The notes beneath the pieces were generated by a model. The model saw only the letters and a program-made list of their open reading frames with translations, made no database searches and was not told the origin of the DNA. Source: Macrothele yani (taxonomy: Eukaryota > Arthropoda > Arachnida > Araneae > Macrothelidae). From it: a stretch of DNA of 64,000 nucleotides. The stretch lies in NCBI GenBank assembly GCA_039090855.1, contig CM076991.1, positions 103,738,021 to 103,802,020 on the forward strand. The letters run 5' to 3'. Made by a program: the position numbers and the translations under genes. Position 1 is the stretch's first letter. Each line of letters starts with the position of its first letter. Positions 43,608-53,804 of the stretch are shown piece after piece.

Positions 43608-43621
43608 TGTCGCCCGAACGT
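43608..43621 (+). promoter_or_regulatory. T2b primer binding site
   Basis: TGTCGCCCGAACGT, one base from TGGCGCCCGAACGT, lies three bases after the LTR, as in T2a. Confidence 0.6.
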
Positions 43622-43645
43622 AAAGATGAATCTCTTGGTCGTGAG

Positions 43646-46158
43646 GTTCTACAATAATGTGTGATTCTTCTTCAACACATCATCTGGAATTAAAAAGAAT
43701 TCCTTCTTCTACGGTTCGAAAAATGTGTGATTCTTCTTCCACACATCTTTTGGAATTAAAGATAATTTCTTATTCTACGGTTCGAAAAATGTGTGATTCT
43801 TTTTCCACACATTGTCTGGAATTAAAGAGAATTCCTTGATCTACGGTTCGAAAAATGTGTGATTCCTCTTCAACACATCGTTCTGAAATTAAAGAGAATT
43901 CCTTATTCTACGGTTCAAAAAATGTGTGATTCTTCTTCCACACATCATTTGGAATTAAAGAGAATTTCTTCTTCTACGGCTCGAAAAAGGTGTGATTCTT
44001 CTTCCACACATTGTCTGGAATTAAAGAGAATTCCTTCTTCTACGGTTCGAAAAATGTGTGATTCCTCTTCGACACATCGTTCTGAAATTAAAGAGAATTC
44101 CTTCTTCTACGGTTCAAAATATGTGTGATTCTTCTTCCACATATTGTCTGGAATCAAAGAAAATTCCTTGCTCTACGGTTCAAAAAATGTGTGATTCCTC
44201 TTCCACACATTGTCTGAAATTAAAGATAATTCCTTCTTCTACGGTTCGAAAAATGTGTGATTCTTCTTCCACACATTGTCTGGAATTAAAGAGAATTCCT
44301 TCTTCTACGGTTCAAAAAATGTGTGATTCTTCTTCCACACATCATCTGGAATTAAAGAGAATTCATTCTTCTACGGTTCAAAAAATGTGTGATTCTTCTT
44401 CCACACATTGTCTGGAATTAAAGATAATTACTTGATCTACGGTTCGAAAAATGTGTGATTCCTCTTCCACACATTGTCTGGAAATAAAGAGAATTCCTTC
44501 TACGGTTCGAAAAATGGGTGATTCTTCTTCCACACATTATCTGGAATTAAAGAGAATTCCTTCTTCTACGGTTCGAAAAATGCGTGATTCCTCTTCGACA
44601 CATCGTTCTGAAATTAAAGAGAATTCCTGCTTCTACGGTTCAAAGAATGTGTGATTCTTCTTCCACACATCATCTGGAATTAAAGAGAATTCCTTCTTCT
44701 ACGGTTCGAAAAATATGTGATTCCTCTTCCACACATTGTCTGGAATTAAAGAGAATTCTTTCTTCTCCGGTTCGAAAAATGTGTGATTCTTCTTCCACAC
44801 GTTGTCTGGAATTAAAGAGAATTCCTTGATTTACGGTTCAAAAAATGTGTGATTCTTCTTCCACACATCATTTGGAATTAAAGAGAATTTCTTCTTCTAC
44901 GGTTCGAAAAATGTGTGATTCTTCTTCCACACATTGTCTGGAATTAAAGAGAATTCCTTCTTCCACGGTTCGAAAAATGTGTGATTCCTCTTCGACACAT
45001 CGTTTTGAAATTAAAGGGAATTCCTTCTTCTACGGTTCAAAAAATGTGTGATTCCTCTTCCACACATTGTCTGAAATTAAAGATAATTCCTTCTTCTACG
45101 GTTCGAAAAATGTGTGATTCTTCTTCCACACATTGTCTGGAATTAAAGAGAATTCCTTCTTCTACGGTTCAAAAAATGTGTGATTCTTCTTCCACACATC
45201 ATCTGGAATTAAAGAGAATTCATTCTTCTACGGTTCAAAAAATGTGTGATTCTTCTTCCACACATTGTCTGGAATTAAAGATAATTACTTGATCTACGGT
45301 TCGAAAAATGTGTGATTCCTCTTCCACACATTGTCTGGAATTAAAGAGAATTCCTTCTACGGTTCGAAAAATGGGTGATTCTTCTTCCACACATTATCTG
45401 GAATTAAAGAGAATTCCTTCTTCTACGGTTCGAAAAATGCGTGATTCCTCTTCGACACATCGTTCTGAAATTAAAGAGAATTCCTGCTTCTACGGTTCAA
45501 AGAATGTGTGATTCTTCTTCCACACATCATCTGGAATTAAAGAGAATTCCTTCTTCTACGGTTCGAAAAATATGTGATTCCTCTTCCACACATTGTCTGG
45601 AATTAAAGAGAATTCTTTCTTCTCCGGTTCGAAAAATGTGTGATTCTTCTTCCACACGTTGTCTGGAATTAAAGAGAATTCCTTGATTTACGGTTCAAAA
45701 AATGTGTGATTCTTCTTCCACACATCATTTGGAATTAAAGAGAATTTCTTCTTCTACGGTTCGAAAAATGTGTGATTCTTCTTCCACACATTGTCTGGAA
45801 TTAAAGAGAATTCCTTCTTCCACGGTTCGAAAAATGTGTGATTCCTCTTCGACACATCGTTTTGAAATTAAAGGGAATTCCTTCTTCTACGGTTCAAAAA
45901 ATGTGTGATTCTTCTTTCACACATTGTCTGGAATTAAAGAGAATTCCTTCTTCTACGGTTCAAAAAATGTGTGATTCTTCTTCCACACATTGTCTGGAAT
46001 TAAAGAGAATTCCTTCTTCTATGGTTCGAAAAATGTGTGATTCCTCTTCAACACATCGTTCTGGAATTAAAGAGAATTCCTTCTTATACGGTTCGAAAAA
46101 TCAGTCAAGCATCTTCCACACATCGTCAGGAATTAAAAAAATTCCTTTTTCTACAGTG
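43646..46158 (+). repeat. 66-bp satellite array (~38 units) inside T2b
   Basis: The unit contains TTCGAAAAATGTGTGATTCT, TCTTCCACACATCATCTGGA and ATTAAAGAGAATTCCTTCTT, with ACGG joining units. Most units are 66 bp (22 codons, so a plus frame stays open with a repeated CDSSSTHHLELKRIP peptide). Some are 67 (extra base in ATCGTTCTGAAATT) or 63 bp, which shift the frame. ATGTGTG and CACACAT in each unit form a 7-bp hairpin. The single related unit in T2a at about 2168-2233 shows where the array came from. Confidence 0.93.
44172..45885 (+). repeat. 857-bp higher-order tandem duplication within the 66-bp array
   Basis: 44172-45028 and 45029-45885 match base for base over long stretches, each a block of 13 units (two 67-bp, one 63-bp, the rest 66). 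The same variants recur 857 bp apart at 44451/45308, 44584/45441, 44845/45702 and 44981/45838. One difference was noticed (GAAATAAAG at about 44481 against GAATTAAAG at 45338). The block duplication is therefore very recent, unless it is an assembly artefact. Confidence 0.9.
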
Positions 46159-46241
46159 AACGTTTCTTCAAGCAAGGTTTTCGGGAACCCGGATGCTGCA
46201 ATTTTGAGCCTTTGCCTTTTTCAAGGGAGTGGGGGGATATA

Positions 46242-46394
46242 TGTGAAGTACCATAGAGGTGGTTGATGTAAGAATTAAAACGGAAAGTTACAGCGATAAG
46301 CCAAGGTCGATGTCGTTCAGTGGGGAGAATAACTAGCTCCGGAGCGAGGAAACATGGATTCGAATACCACCTCCGGCAAAAAACTGTATTATCA
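46242..46394 (+). repeat. T2b 3' LTR
   Basis: Homologous to 43462-43604 and to the T2a LTRs, including GCGATAAG-CAAGGTCG and the B box region GGATTCGAATACC. The right edge is approximate. Confidence 0.6.
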
Positions 46395-46424
46395 AATGCT
46401 CATGGAAGATGAAAATCATCTCAG

Positions 46425-46870
46425 TTGAGTAAATAAATCCATCGCTCTTTCCACGTTAAGCAACGCACAGCAACCGAAAAATTCATATTCGGCCGCCGTC
46501 GGGGAATCGAATCCTGAATCTCTCGATATCTAGCCGAGCGCGTTAGCCTTACACCACAGCGGCCAACAATTCACGGCGCTATGTGTGTTTTTCTTTTCCA
46601 GTCAGCATCTGACATCATAAATCTATTGAGACGTCTCCGTCTGGTGGGCATTAATAAATCTACTGACATCTCCATACATTTATGATGTCAGATGCTTACT
46701 GAAAAAGAAAAACACACATAGCACCGTGAATTTTTGGCCGCTGTGGTGTAAGGCTAACGCGCTCGGCTAGATATCGAGAGATTCGGGATTCGATTCCCCG
46801 ACGGCGGCGGAATAACAATTTTTCGGTTGCTGTGCGTTGCTTAACGTGGGAACAGCGATGGATTTATTTG
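46425..46870. mobile_element. two family E SINEs in inverted, head-facing arrangement
   Basis: The left arm (minus strand) and right arm (plus strand), each about 205 bp, mirror each other from AAATAAATCCATCGCT at 46430 to AGCGATGGATTTATTT at 46854. Each holds a tRNA-like sequence. In the right arm GCCGCTG pairs with CGGCGGC as the acceptor stem, and CTCGG, loop CTAGATA, TCGAG makes an anticodon stem with a 7-base loop (anticodon position AGA). The B box is GGGATTCGATTCCCC. The centre (46630-46680) is unique. Confidence 0.75.
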
Positions 46871-46929
46871 CTCATGGAAGAACTGAAAATTTTTTGGAAT
46901 GCAAATAAGTTTACGTGCAAGATCTGAAA

Positions 46930-47225
46930 AACGCGGGCTAATTTTGAGTCGGATCCGTTTGTGTCGTTCGTTGACTCGTTCGGTGAATGATTTCTTCAGG
47001 GAAGGACCCTCGCGAATCGGTTCTGAGTCGGATCCGATTGTATACTTCGATGGCTCTTCCGTTGAACGAGATCTGCAGAATGACTCTCGTAAACCGGTTC
47101 GGAGTCCGATCCGTTTGTGCCGTTCGTTGACCCTTTCGATGAACGGTCTCTGTAGGGAATGATTCTCGCGAATCGGTTCTGAGTATGATCCGTTTGTGTC
47201 GTGCGTTGATTCTTCCAGTTTTGTG
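46930..47225. repeat. ~78-bp tandem repeat, four copies
   Basis: GAGTCGGATCCGTTTGTGTCG or variants start at 46946, 47025, 47102 and 47181, each unit including TTCGTTGACTC-TTCG-TGAA and CTCGCGAATCGGTTCTGAG. The plus frame across it is an artefact. Confidence 0.85.
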
Positions 47226-48127
47226 AATGGCTTTCAGTTTTGATTTATTTTTAAATTTCCCCGAATATAAAATTATTTAGTGTTTAGACTGGAACCCATA
47301 TACTCTAGATTGAAACTACTCAAAGTTGTAGAAACAATTTTTATTTGCTCCGCATTCCTATACTTAATAATACGGATAACTTAGGGGAAGCAAAAAGGGC
47401 AACACATTTCTCTCAGCTCCGGTGGGAATACTGAACAAACTGTGGCAATTTTCATGTTTAATTCATCTTTCAGATACACAATCGCTTATTGATGTGCCTC
47501 ATCCCAAGTTTAGCTGATAGCGACGTTTCCTTCTTACACACACGCCATATTTTCTTCCACTTTATTGTGGATGCGTCATGTGAGTCCGTCTGACGTTATC
47601 CACAGAGTGAGGGATAGGACCATACGTCTGACGTTATCCACAGAGTGAGGGATAGAAATGAGGGATTAGTGGCAATCGAGATAGGTATTTCCAAGCCCGG
47701 CGTGTTTACTCTGAGGTCAATAAGCATGATAGCATAGGAGTTGAAGCATATCTTTTTTCCTAAAATGTTAGCTGACTGCATGTTTCAGAACTACAATGCT
47801 GACGATTAACATATAATCAATAATTCCCCACAATAGTCGTTTGTTGGTTTCTTTTTACTTTGTTTAATTATCATAGTGTATACCAAAGGATATAAACAAT
47901 CGTGACGAATACCTTTAATTGAACATTCCTTTTGAGTTTCTGTGTTTTTATGCAAATTCAGTTGTTCTCGCTAAACATTTTCTAACTTAACGACTCATTG
48001 TCATCCCTGAAGGGCTTTCTCAGTTTGGCAATACTAACAGTGGGTCAGAGGTCAATGAAACATCACCTCGGAATGTAGCAGAAGTATATCTGGTGATACT
48101 GAAGTGAAAGAAGTATAGTTTGCGTGT
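47226..48127. other. spacer with a small direct repeat
   Basis: GTCTGACGTTATCCACAGAG then TGAGGGATAG occurs twice at 47588-47617 and 47627-47656. Nothing else is recognised. Confidence 0.45.
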
Positions 48128-48358
48128 ACGACCGCTTATCCCGGTGGCGCAGAGGTCTAAGCGATGGATTCAGATCATTCGTCTGAAAGGGGTCCGGGTT
48201 CGAATCCCGGTGAGGCATGGATGTTGTGTTTGTCTTAAGGCTCTGCTTCTCTCCCTTCCCTAGAACCAGTGGTCCTAAATTAGGGACGGGCGACTGCTTA
48301 TAGCCCATTGAGTTGCTCACGATGATTATTAAACCTCCAATCTAAAAAAAAAAAATAA
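48128..48358 (+). mobile_element. tRNA-derived SINE, family B (copy 4), A-tailed
   Basis: Plus strand with CCGGTGGCGCAGAGGTCTAA (A box), GGTCCGGGTTCGAATCCCGG (B box), AAATTAGGGACGGGCGACTG, TATAGCCCATTGAGTTGCTC and an A tail at 48344-48360. The best-preserved family B copy here. Confidence 0.88.
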
Positions 48359-48710
48359 AAGGCGACTGCTCAGAAGCAGATTGTAAGAACGACTCGTAAG
48401 TAAGAAGTTTATTTTGATCTGAGCGTTTGCTAGATTGTCTTCAGTGGCGACGCCAAAAGTTCATATATATATATCATCATCATCATCATTGTCAACCATT
48501 ATGAATAAACTGCAGGACGAAGGTCTCCCCAAGTTTCCTCCACAACTGTCTGTCTTGTGCCAGTCTCCTCCATGTCACTCCCGCATACTTTCGAATTTCA
48601 TCCACCCATCTTCCATGTGGTCTTCTTCTGGGTCTTTTCCTGTCCCTTGGAATCCAATCTAAAATTTCGGCTGTCCATCGATGGTCTGTTCTTCTGGCAG
48701 TATGTAAAGC

Positions 48711-50129
48711 CTATTGCCATTTCAGGGATTTAACTCTGATCATGATGTCTTCCACTCTTGTCATTTTTCGGATCCACGTGTTCCTCTTCTTATCTCTCCT
48801 GGTTACACCAAGCATGCACCTCTCCATGCTTTTTTGAGTTGTCTGCAGCCTTTGTATGTCTCTTTTAGCTAAGGTCCACGTCTCTGCACTATACGTAAGC
48901 ACTGGAAGGATGCATTGATCAAACACTTTTCTTTTAAGACATAATGGCATATTGCTCTTGAAAATTATGCTGTTTCTTCCAAAAGCTCTCCAGGCAAGTT
49001 TTGTACGCCGATTAATTTCTTCACCAATGTGACCCTCACTTGATATCTGCTGTCCAAGATAAACGTACGTGTCTGTTATCTCCAGCTTTTCTCCATCAAT
49101 CGATAAATCTTCATTTCTTGTAAAAGCATTGTACATCACTTTTGTCTTCTGAAAGTTCATTTTTAATCCCACTTCTTTACTCTTGTCAGCAAGTTCCTGG
49201 ATCATACTCTGTAGCTCTGATGGGGTAGTTGCAAAAATGACTATGTCATCAGCAAAACGAAGGTGGGTTAGATAATCTCCATTAATCTTTATCCCTTTGT
49301 TTTCCCAGTTCAGTGATTGAAAGACATTTTCCAATGTGGCATTAAAGAGCTTCGGAAATATGGTGTCACCTTGTCTCACTCCCTTCCCAATTTTTATGTG
49401 TGTTGTATTTTCAAACAGCCGAATCTTTGCACTTGCATTTTCATAGATGTTATTAATAATATTAATGTATGCATCTTCAATACCGCAGGATTTCAGAGCC
49501 ATTGCAACTGCTGATGGTTTCACCGAAGCAAAGGCTTTTTCATAATCGATAAAAGCCATGCACAATGGAAGCTCATATTCCCTCGCTCTTTCAATTAGTT
49601 CTCTCAGTACGTGGATATGATCTATTGTGCTGTAGCCACTCCTGAATCCAGCTTGTTCTCTCGGTTGAGCCATGTCCAGTGTCACCTTCAAGCGGTGTGA
49701 AAGAACTTAAGTGAAGATTTTATAAACCACTGATAGGAGGCTGATAGGTCTGTAGTTCCTGAGATCCTCAATGTCACCTTTTTTATGTAGCAAGATCATT
49801 GTAACGTTGTTCCAATCCTCAGGAATTTTCCCTTCATTAAGGCATCGAGTGAAAATTTGGGCGAGTACTGTTTCGATTTCTTCACTTGCTTCTTGTATGA
49901 TGTCTACAGTAATTCCATCTTCTCCTGGAGCTTTTCCCCGCTTCATGTTCTTGATTGCATGTGCAACTTCTGCTGGAAGGACTGGAAGAACTCTGGTACT
50001 GGTACCTTTCATGATGTCTGGAGTACATGTATCATCCCTTTCATATAATTTGGAGTAGAAATCCTTCACTCTTGTCAAAATTTCGCCTCTATTTCTTGTT
50101 ACAGAACCATCTTCTTTTCTCAGTGCCAT
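48711..50129 (-). pseudogene. RTE reverse transcriptase (R4), two in-frame stops
   Basis: Minus strand, reading 50129 to 48711. LPAEVAHAIKNMKRGKAPGE, then ILLHKKGDIEDLRNYRPISL and YKIFT, a TAA where R3 has Lys, then VLSHRLKVTLDMAQPREQAG, CMAFIDYEKAFASV, GVRQGDTIFPKLFNATLENV and HLRFADDIVIFATT with intact catalytic Asp pair. It ends at KSLKWQ-stop, TAG in place of Trp, at the same codon where R3 has TGA. Compared with R3 the ~65 residues before RKQIMALRKEDG are missing. Confidence 0.87.
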
Positions 50130-50145
50130 AATCTGTTTTTTCCCC

Positions 50146-51300
50146 TTACTGACAACATTTTGGTTTTTCCTGATAACATTTTGGTTTTTCCTGATAATAC
50201 ATCAACATTTTGGTTTTTCCTGATAATTTGTTCACATGCAATTTGTTCTTAGACCAAGCTAATTTTGTTGCTGTTTCCATAAGAGCTTTGGTTACTTTTC
50301 TGTTAACTTCAGAAATATCCACTTCTTCCAATGTTAGGCCTTCTAAAGCAGAGAATATGTTCTTCAGTTCCAATTTGAAGGTATTATGGTGTTTTTTAAG
50401 GTTGGTTATGTCAATACATTTTGTTTGTCTTATGAGCTTTCCACGTTCAAGTTTAGTGTTGAGATGCATCTTACATCTCACCAATCTATGGTCACTACCT
50501 ATGACGAATATGACGAATTTTTTGTTACACATAATAAAATCAATTTCACTTGTCGTCCCATTTGGATGTCTCCATGTCCATTTCCTGTGTGGCTTTTTCT
50601 TGAAGAAGGAGTTCAAGATGAAAAACCCTTCTGCCTCTGCAAACTCAACGAGAGTATTTCCACGCTGGTTTCTGTTGCGGTGACCGAATTTACCTACTGA
50701 AGTTTCATTCTGTTGCCGTTGCCCTATTTTTGCATTGAAATCTCCACTAATTATCTTCAAGTGCTGCTCACCTTTATTATTTAGATCACGAATTTCCTCA
50801 TAAAATTCTTCAATTTCTTCTTCAGCATGACTTGTGGTGGGTGCATAAGTTTGAATAATCTGAGCCTGGTATCTTCTCAAGAGTTGGATAACGAGTCGTG
50901 CAGCTCTGTCAGAGGAACTTTCAACTTCTACAACTTTATCCTTCAGTTTCTTGTTTATTATAAATCCAACACCACTAGTTCTGCCAGTATCTGTCCCACG
51001 ATAGTAGAAGAGATGTCCGCTTTTCAGTTCAATGAGATCTTCTCCTTTTCTCCTTACCTCACTTAGCCCGACAATGTCCCACTTGATCCTTTGTAGTTCG
51101 TCTTCCAATTCAAGAAGCCTTGAATCAGAAGATAGGGAGCGTCCGTTGTACGTAGCCAAGGTCAGCATCAGATGGCAGCCTAGTCCGGTCCTCCGGGGAT
51201 TCTTAGCACCCTCTGCCTTCATGTCGCACTGGCCGCTGCCTTGGCCAGGTACATTCCAGCTGCCGGAGACTGAGGGCCAAGATTTAAGTTGTGGAGTCAT
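50146..51300 (-). pseudogene. RTE apurinic-like endonuclease domain (R4)
   Basis: An open frame of 384 codons starting at 51300. Endonuclease motifs by residue: LATYNGRS (48-55), IVGLSEVRRKG with the catalytic Glu at 81, IQTYAPTT, LKIISGDFNAKIG, WRHPNGTTSEIDFIMCNKK and IGSDHRLVRCKM with the final His. This enzyme nicks target DNA to prime reverse transcription. The domain itself looks intact. The frame runs into a threefold 25-bp repeat at about 50150-50225 (SGKTKMLMYYQEKPKCYQEK) and stops, where in an intact element it would continue into RT. Confidence 0.88.
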
Positions 51301-51504
51301 TTTGGGGGGGTTGTATAGTTATACCGATGGTATAACTATGGTATAAGGGGTCGTATAGGGGGTATAACTATACCGATGGTATAGTTATACCGCTATTGGC
51401 GGTCGTCAGAGCATCTTTAGTGGGAACAGGATGTACCACGAGAAGGCGGGGTTGACATTTGTCAAGGAGAGGCTGTGATGTTACGCATCACCTGACCTTA
51501 CATC

Positions 51505-51535
<31 letters not shown>
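51505..51535. repeat. AT microsatellite
   Basis: About 14 AT dinucleotides between R4 and M4. Confidence 0.9.
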
Positions 51536-51539
<4 letters not shown>

Positions 51540-52800
51540 GTTGGTGTGAATGAAATGTCCGGCACGAATGAGCAGTGGAGACAGAGCCGCACCACAACGG
51601 AATAGAAACACCCACAGGTATTGCGGGCATTACGTCACAGAGTTCCTATAAATAGCTAGCATGTGTGTGAAGAACAAGGTTCAGGCGCGGTTTGATTGGA
51701 CGAAACACGGCTTGCAAAGGAAACATACGGACGCCGGATTTGAGAGTCATCTTCCTGTATGAATTTAAACTGGGCCATCCTGGAGGAATTGCCACTCGAA
51801 ACGTTAACAAAGCGTATGGGAAGAATATAGTCAACGAACGAACCATTCGGCGATGGTTTGTGAAGTTTCGAATCGGAGATACGGACCTGCAAAACGAAGC
51901 TCGTGGTTACCCACCTGTTGCCGTTTCTGGCGATGTTCTGTTACATGTGGTTGAAGCGGACCCCCGAAAAAACTTGTCGTGAGATAGCGGCAGAGGTAGG
52001 TGTCCACCATACGACAGTTGTTCAGCGTCTGGCTGCGCTGGGTAAGGTCAAAAAGCTGGACATGTGGCTGCCGCATGAGTTGACAACAGCAAACAAGACT
52101 AGGCGTTAGGAAATCTGCACGTCGATGCTTGCCAGGAATAAACTGGAAGTTCTACTGCATCGCCACGTCACCTGCGACGAGAAGTGGGTCCTTTATTATA
52201 ATAGGAAACGGTCTGCACAATGGTTAAGCAAGACACAGCGTTCTGGACGGCATCCTAACCCACCCCTACACACCAAGAAGATGATGCTCCTTGTCTGGTG
52301 GTCCACAGCCGAGATAATTCATCGGGTTTTTTGGCAAGAAGCCGAACCATCACTGCAGAATGTTATTGTGATGAATTACACCTGATGCACCGGAAATTGC
52401 TGCAGAAACAACCTGCTTTGGTCAACAGACATGGTGTTCTTCTGCTTCAGGACAACGTCCGCACTCATGTCGCACAACGAACGATACTGACAATAAGTGC
52501 CTTGGACTGTGAAGCACTGCCTTATCCTGCCTAATACCCGGACTTGTCTCCGACATACTATTATCTGTTTCGTCGCTTTGATGACTTCCTGTCCGGGAAA
52601 CATTTCAAGACAGACAACGAGGTTCAACGTGCAGTTGATGACGTCTTCGGGTCTCAGCAACAAGACTTCTTTCGTTCCGCGATTATGGCCTTGCCGGACA
52701 GATGGCAACAATGTGTCAATGCCGAGGGGGATTATTTTGCCTAGGTAAGTTGTCCTTTTCCGTTCTCACCGTCCACGTGTGAAAACGGAAAAGTAAGTTG
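51540..52800 (+). mobile_element. mariner transposon M4 (cecropia/SETMAR-like)
   Basis: Identified by its transposase; terminal repeats are not resolved. GTAAGTTGTCCTTTTCCGTT at 52744 and its duplicate at 52791 may belong to the right end. A hairpin of CTTTTCCGTT with AACGGAAAAG lies between them. Confidence 0.7.
51692..52744 (+). pseudogene. mariner transposase (M4), degenerate
   Basis: Pieces in order: LRVIFLYEFKLGHPGGIATR, NERTIRRWFVKFRIGDTDLQ, CREIAAEVGVHHTTVVQRLA, KVKKLDMWLPHELTTANKTR, a stop, HVTCDEKWVLYYNRKRSAQW (first Asp), LLLQDNVRTHVAQRT (second Asp), PDLSPTYYYLFRRFDDFLSG (third Asp changed to Tyr) and MALPDRWQQCVNAEGDYFA. This fits the cecropia-type mariners related to the transposase domain of SETMAR. 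Two frameshifts and two stops were seen. No SET domain is present, so it is not SETMAR itself. Confidence 0.87.
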
Positions 52801-53180
52801 TCCTACTTTTCCGTTCTCGGTGTCTATATATACAAATATATGCAAAAGAATATTAACGCACAAGCAACCAACTTTCATAAGCCAATAACTAGGGCCTTAT
52901 GACTTCCAGATGAAGAAAAATACAATAAAAGATGTTATAAAATGACAAAATAATGTTAAGTAAATTGTTATAAATACACACTCAGGATCACTGGACCACT
53001 CTTCAGGGAAAGACATCCAGAGGCCCTGAGCAAACAAATTTAGTTCAGGTTTCGTGAGAATGCCAAAAATCTCGAAAAAGGCAACAACAGACGTCCACAT
53101 TAAAATTTTGTTTTATACATTTCAGTGCATTCTGTTTTCCCTACCTGAACTCTAGAATATACAAAAAAGAGTCACTGAAA
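52801..53180. other. unassigned spacer
   Basis: Possibly decayed flanks of the PLE fragment that follows; nothing specific is seen. Confidence 0.35.
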
Positions 53181-53455
53181 CTAAAAATGAATTATAAAAC
53201 TCCTTACCAAAACTGTAATACTACCTGAACTGTTATATGCATACGAAGAAGAACCACTGAAACTTGGGAGATAACAATCTTGCACATTAAAATTCTTGTT
53301 TTCAGCACAAAAACTAATGAAGTCGCCAACATATCTATAATTGTGTACATGTTCCACATCAAATTTTCTCTCATAAAAATTCTGAAAAAAATTAGCTAAC
53401 AGGCTTGAAAATGAGGTACCCATGGGGATACCTTGTTTTTGAATCATTATTCTCT
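53181..53455 (-). pseudogene. Penelope-like RT fragment
   Basis: Minus-strand codons 53447 downward read QKQGIPMGTSFSSLLANFFQ, NFYERKFDVEHVHNYRYVGD and FISF. GIPMGT..S.LLA and YRYVDDF are RT motifs B and C of the Penelope-like/GIPMGT class. The catalytic YVDD is YVGD here, so the copy is dead even apart from truncation. Confidence 0.65.
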
Positions 53456-53800
53456 TTTAACATATATATATAGTTGTGGAATACACAAACGTTACATAGT
53501 TGTCTCCTATATTCTAATTTTAATTAAAAATTAGGTAATTCAAGATTGAATTTCCATATATATTTGCTACTCCCAAGTTTCATAAAGTACCTGTGCGTTT
53601 CAGATCAATCACCTGTAGTTTCAATAGTTGCAATAATAAGGCTGGTAAAAATTTTCACGATCTGTTACAGATTATTTACGATAATATTGAGGACTCAACT
53701 TGAATTATTACAGATAATAAAAAATCCTACATATCATCAAGGATAATCAACCTTTTAAAGGAGAATTTAGTACATATGATTTCGACAATCTGTTTACCGA
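53456..53800. other. AT-rich spacer
   Basis: Nothing recognised. Confidence 0.4.
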
Positions 53801-53804
53801 ATAA

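Larger units (their letters stand above)
43462..46394 (+). mobile_element. TRIM-like LTR element T2b with satellite-filled interior
   Basis: The 5' LTR, 43462-43604, begins TGTGACGTCCCACTAAGC and ends CTTCA. The PBS TGTCGCCCGAACGT is at 43608. The 3' LTR, from 46242, begins TGTGAAGTACCATAGAGG after a purine-rich GGGAGTGGGGGGATATA. Both LTRs contain the T2 tRNA-like region (GAGTAACTGCCTCTGGAGCA in the first, GAATAACTAGCTCCGGAGCG in the second). Between them, where T2a has a single unit, lie about 38 copies of a 66-bp unit, taking the element from about 0.4 to about 2.9 kb. The 3' LTR end at 46394 is approximate and no TSD was identified. Confidence 0.65.
48472..51480 (-). mobile_element. RTE-type LINE, near full length (copy R4)
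   Basis: On the minus strand from about 51480 (5' untranslated region) to the ATG-repeat tail seen as ATCATCATCATCATTGTCAA at 48474. It contains endonuclease and RT coding, total about 3 kb, the normal RTE length. The 5' leader (51301-51420) contains GGTATAACTATACCGATGGT repeats and their inverse, and is G-rich next to the start codon. Nonsense mutations, a frameshift and an internal deletion make it non-autonomous. Confidence 0.88.

Noticed and set aside
43646..46158. CRISPR array
   Set aside because: Units are contiguous 66-bp tandem repeats with no unique spacers, in a eukaryotic TE context.
43657..46266. Repeat-protein-like frames of the CDSSSTHHLELKRIP type
   Set aside because: Produced by the 66-bp unit being 22 codons long; 67- and 63-bp units break the frame repeatedly and the same sequence is non-coding in T2a.
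51540..52800. SETMAR gene
   Set aside because: Only the mariner transposase part is present, without a SET domain, and it is broken by stops and frameshifts.
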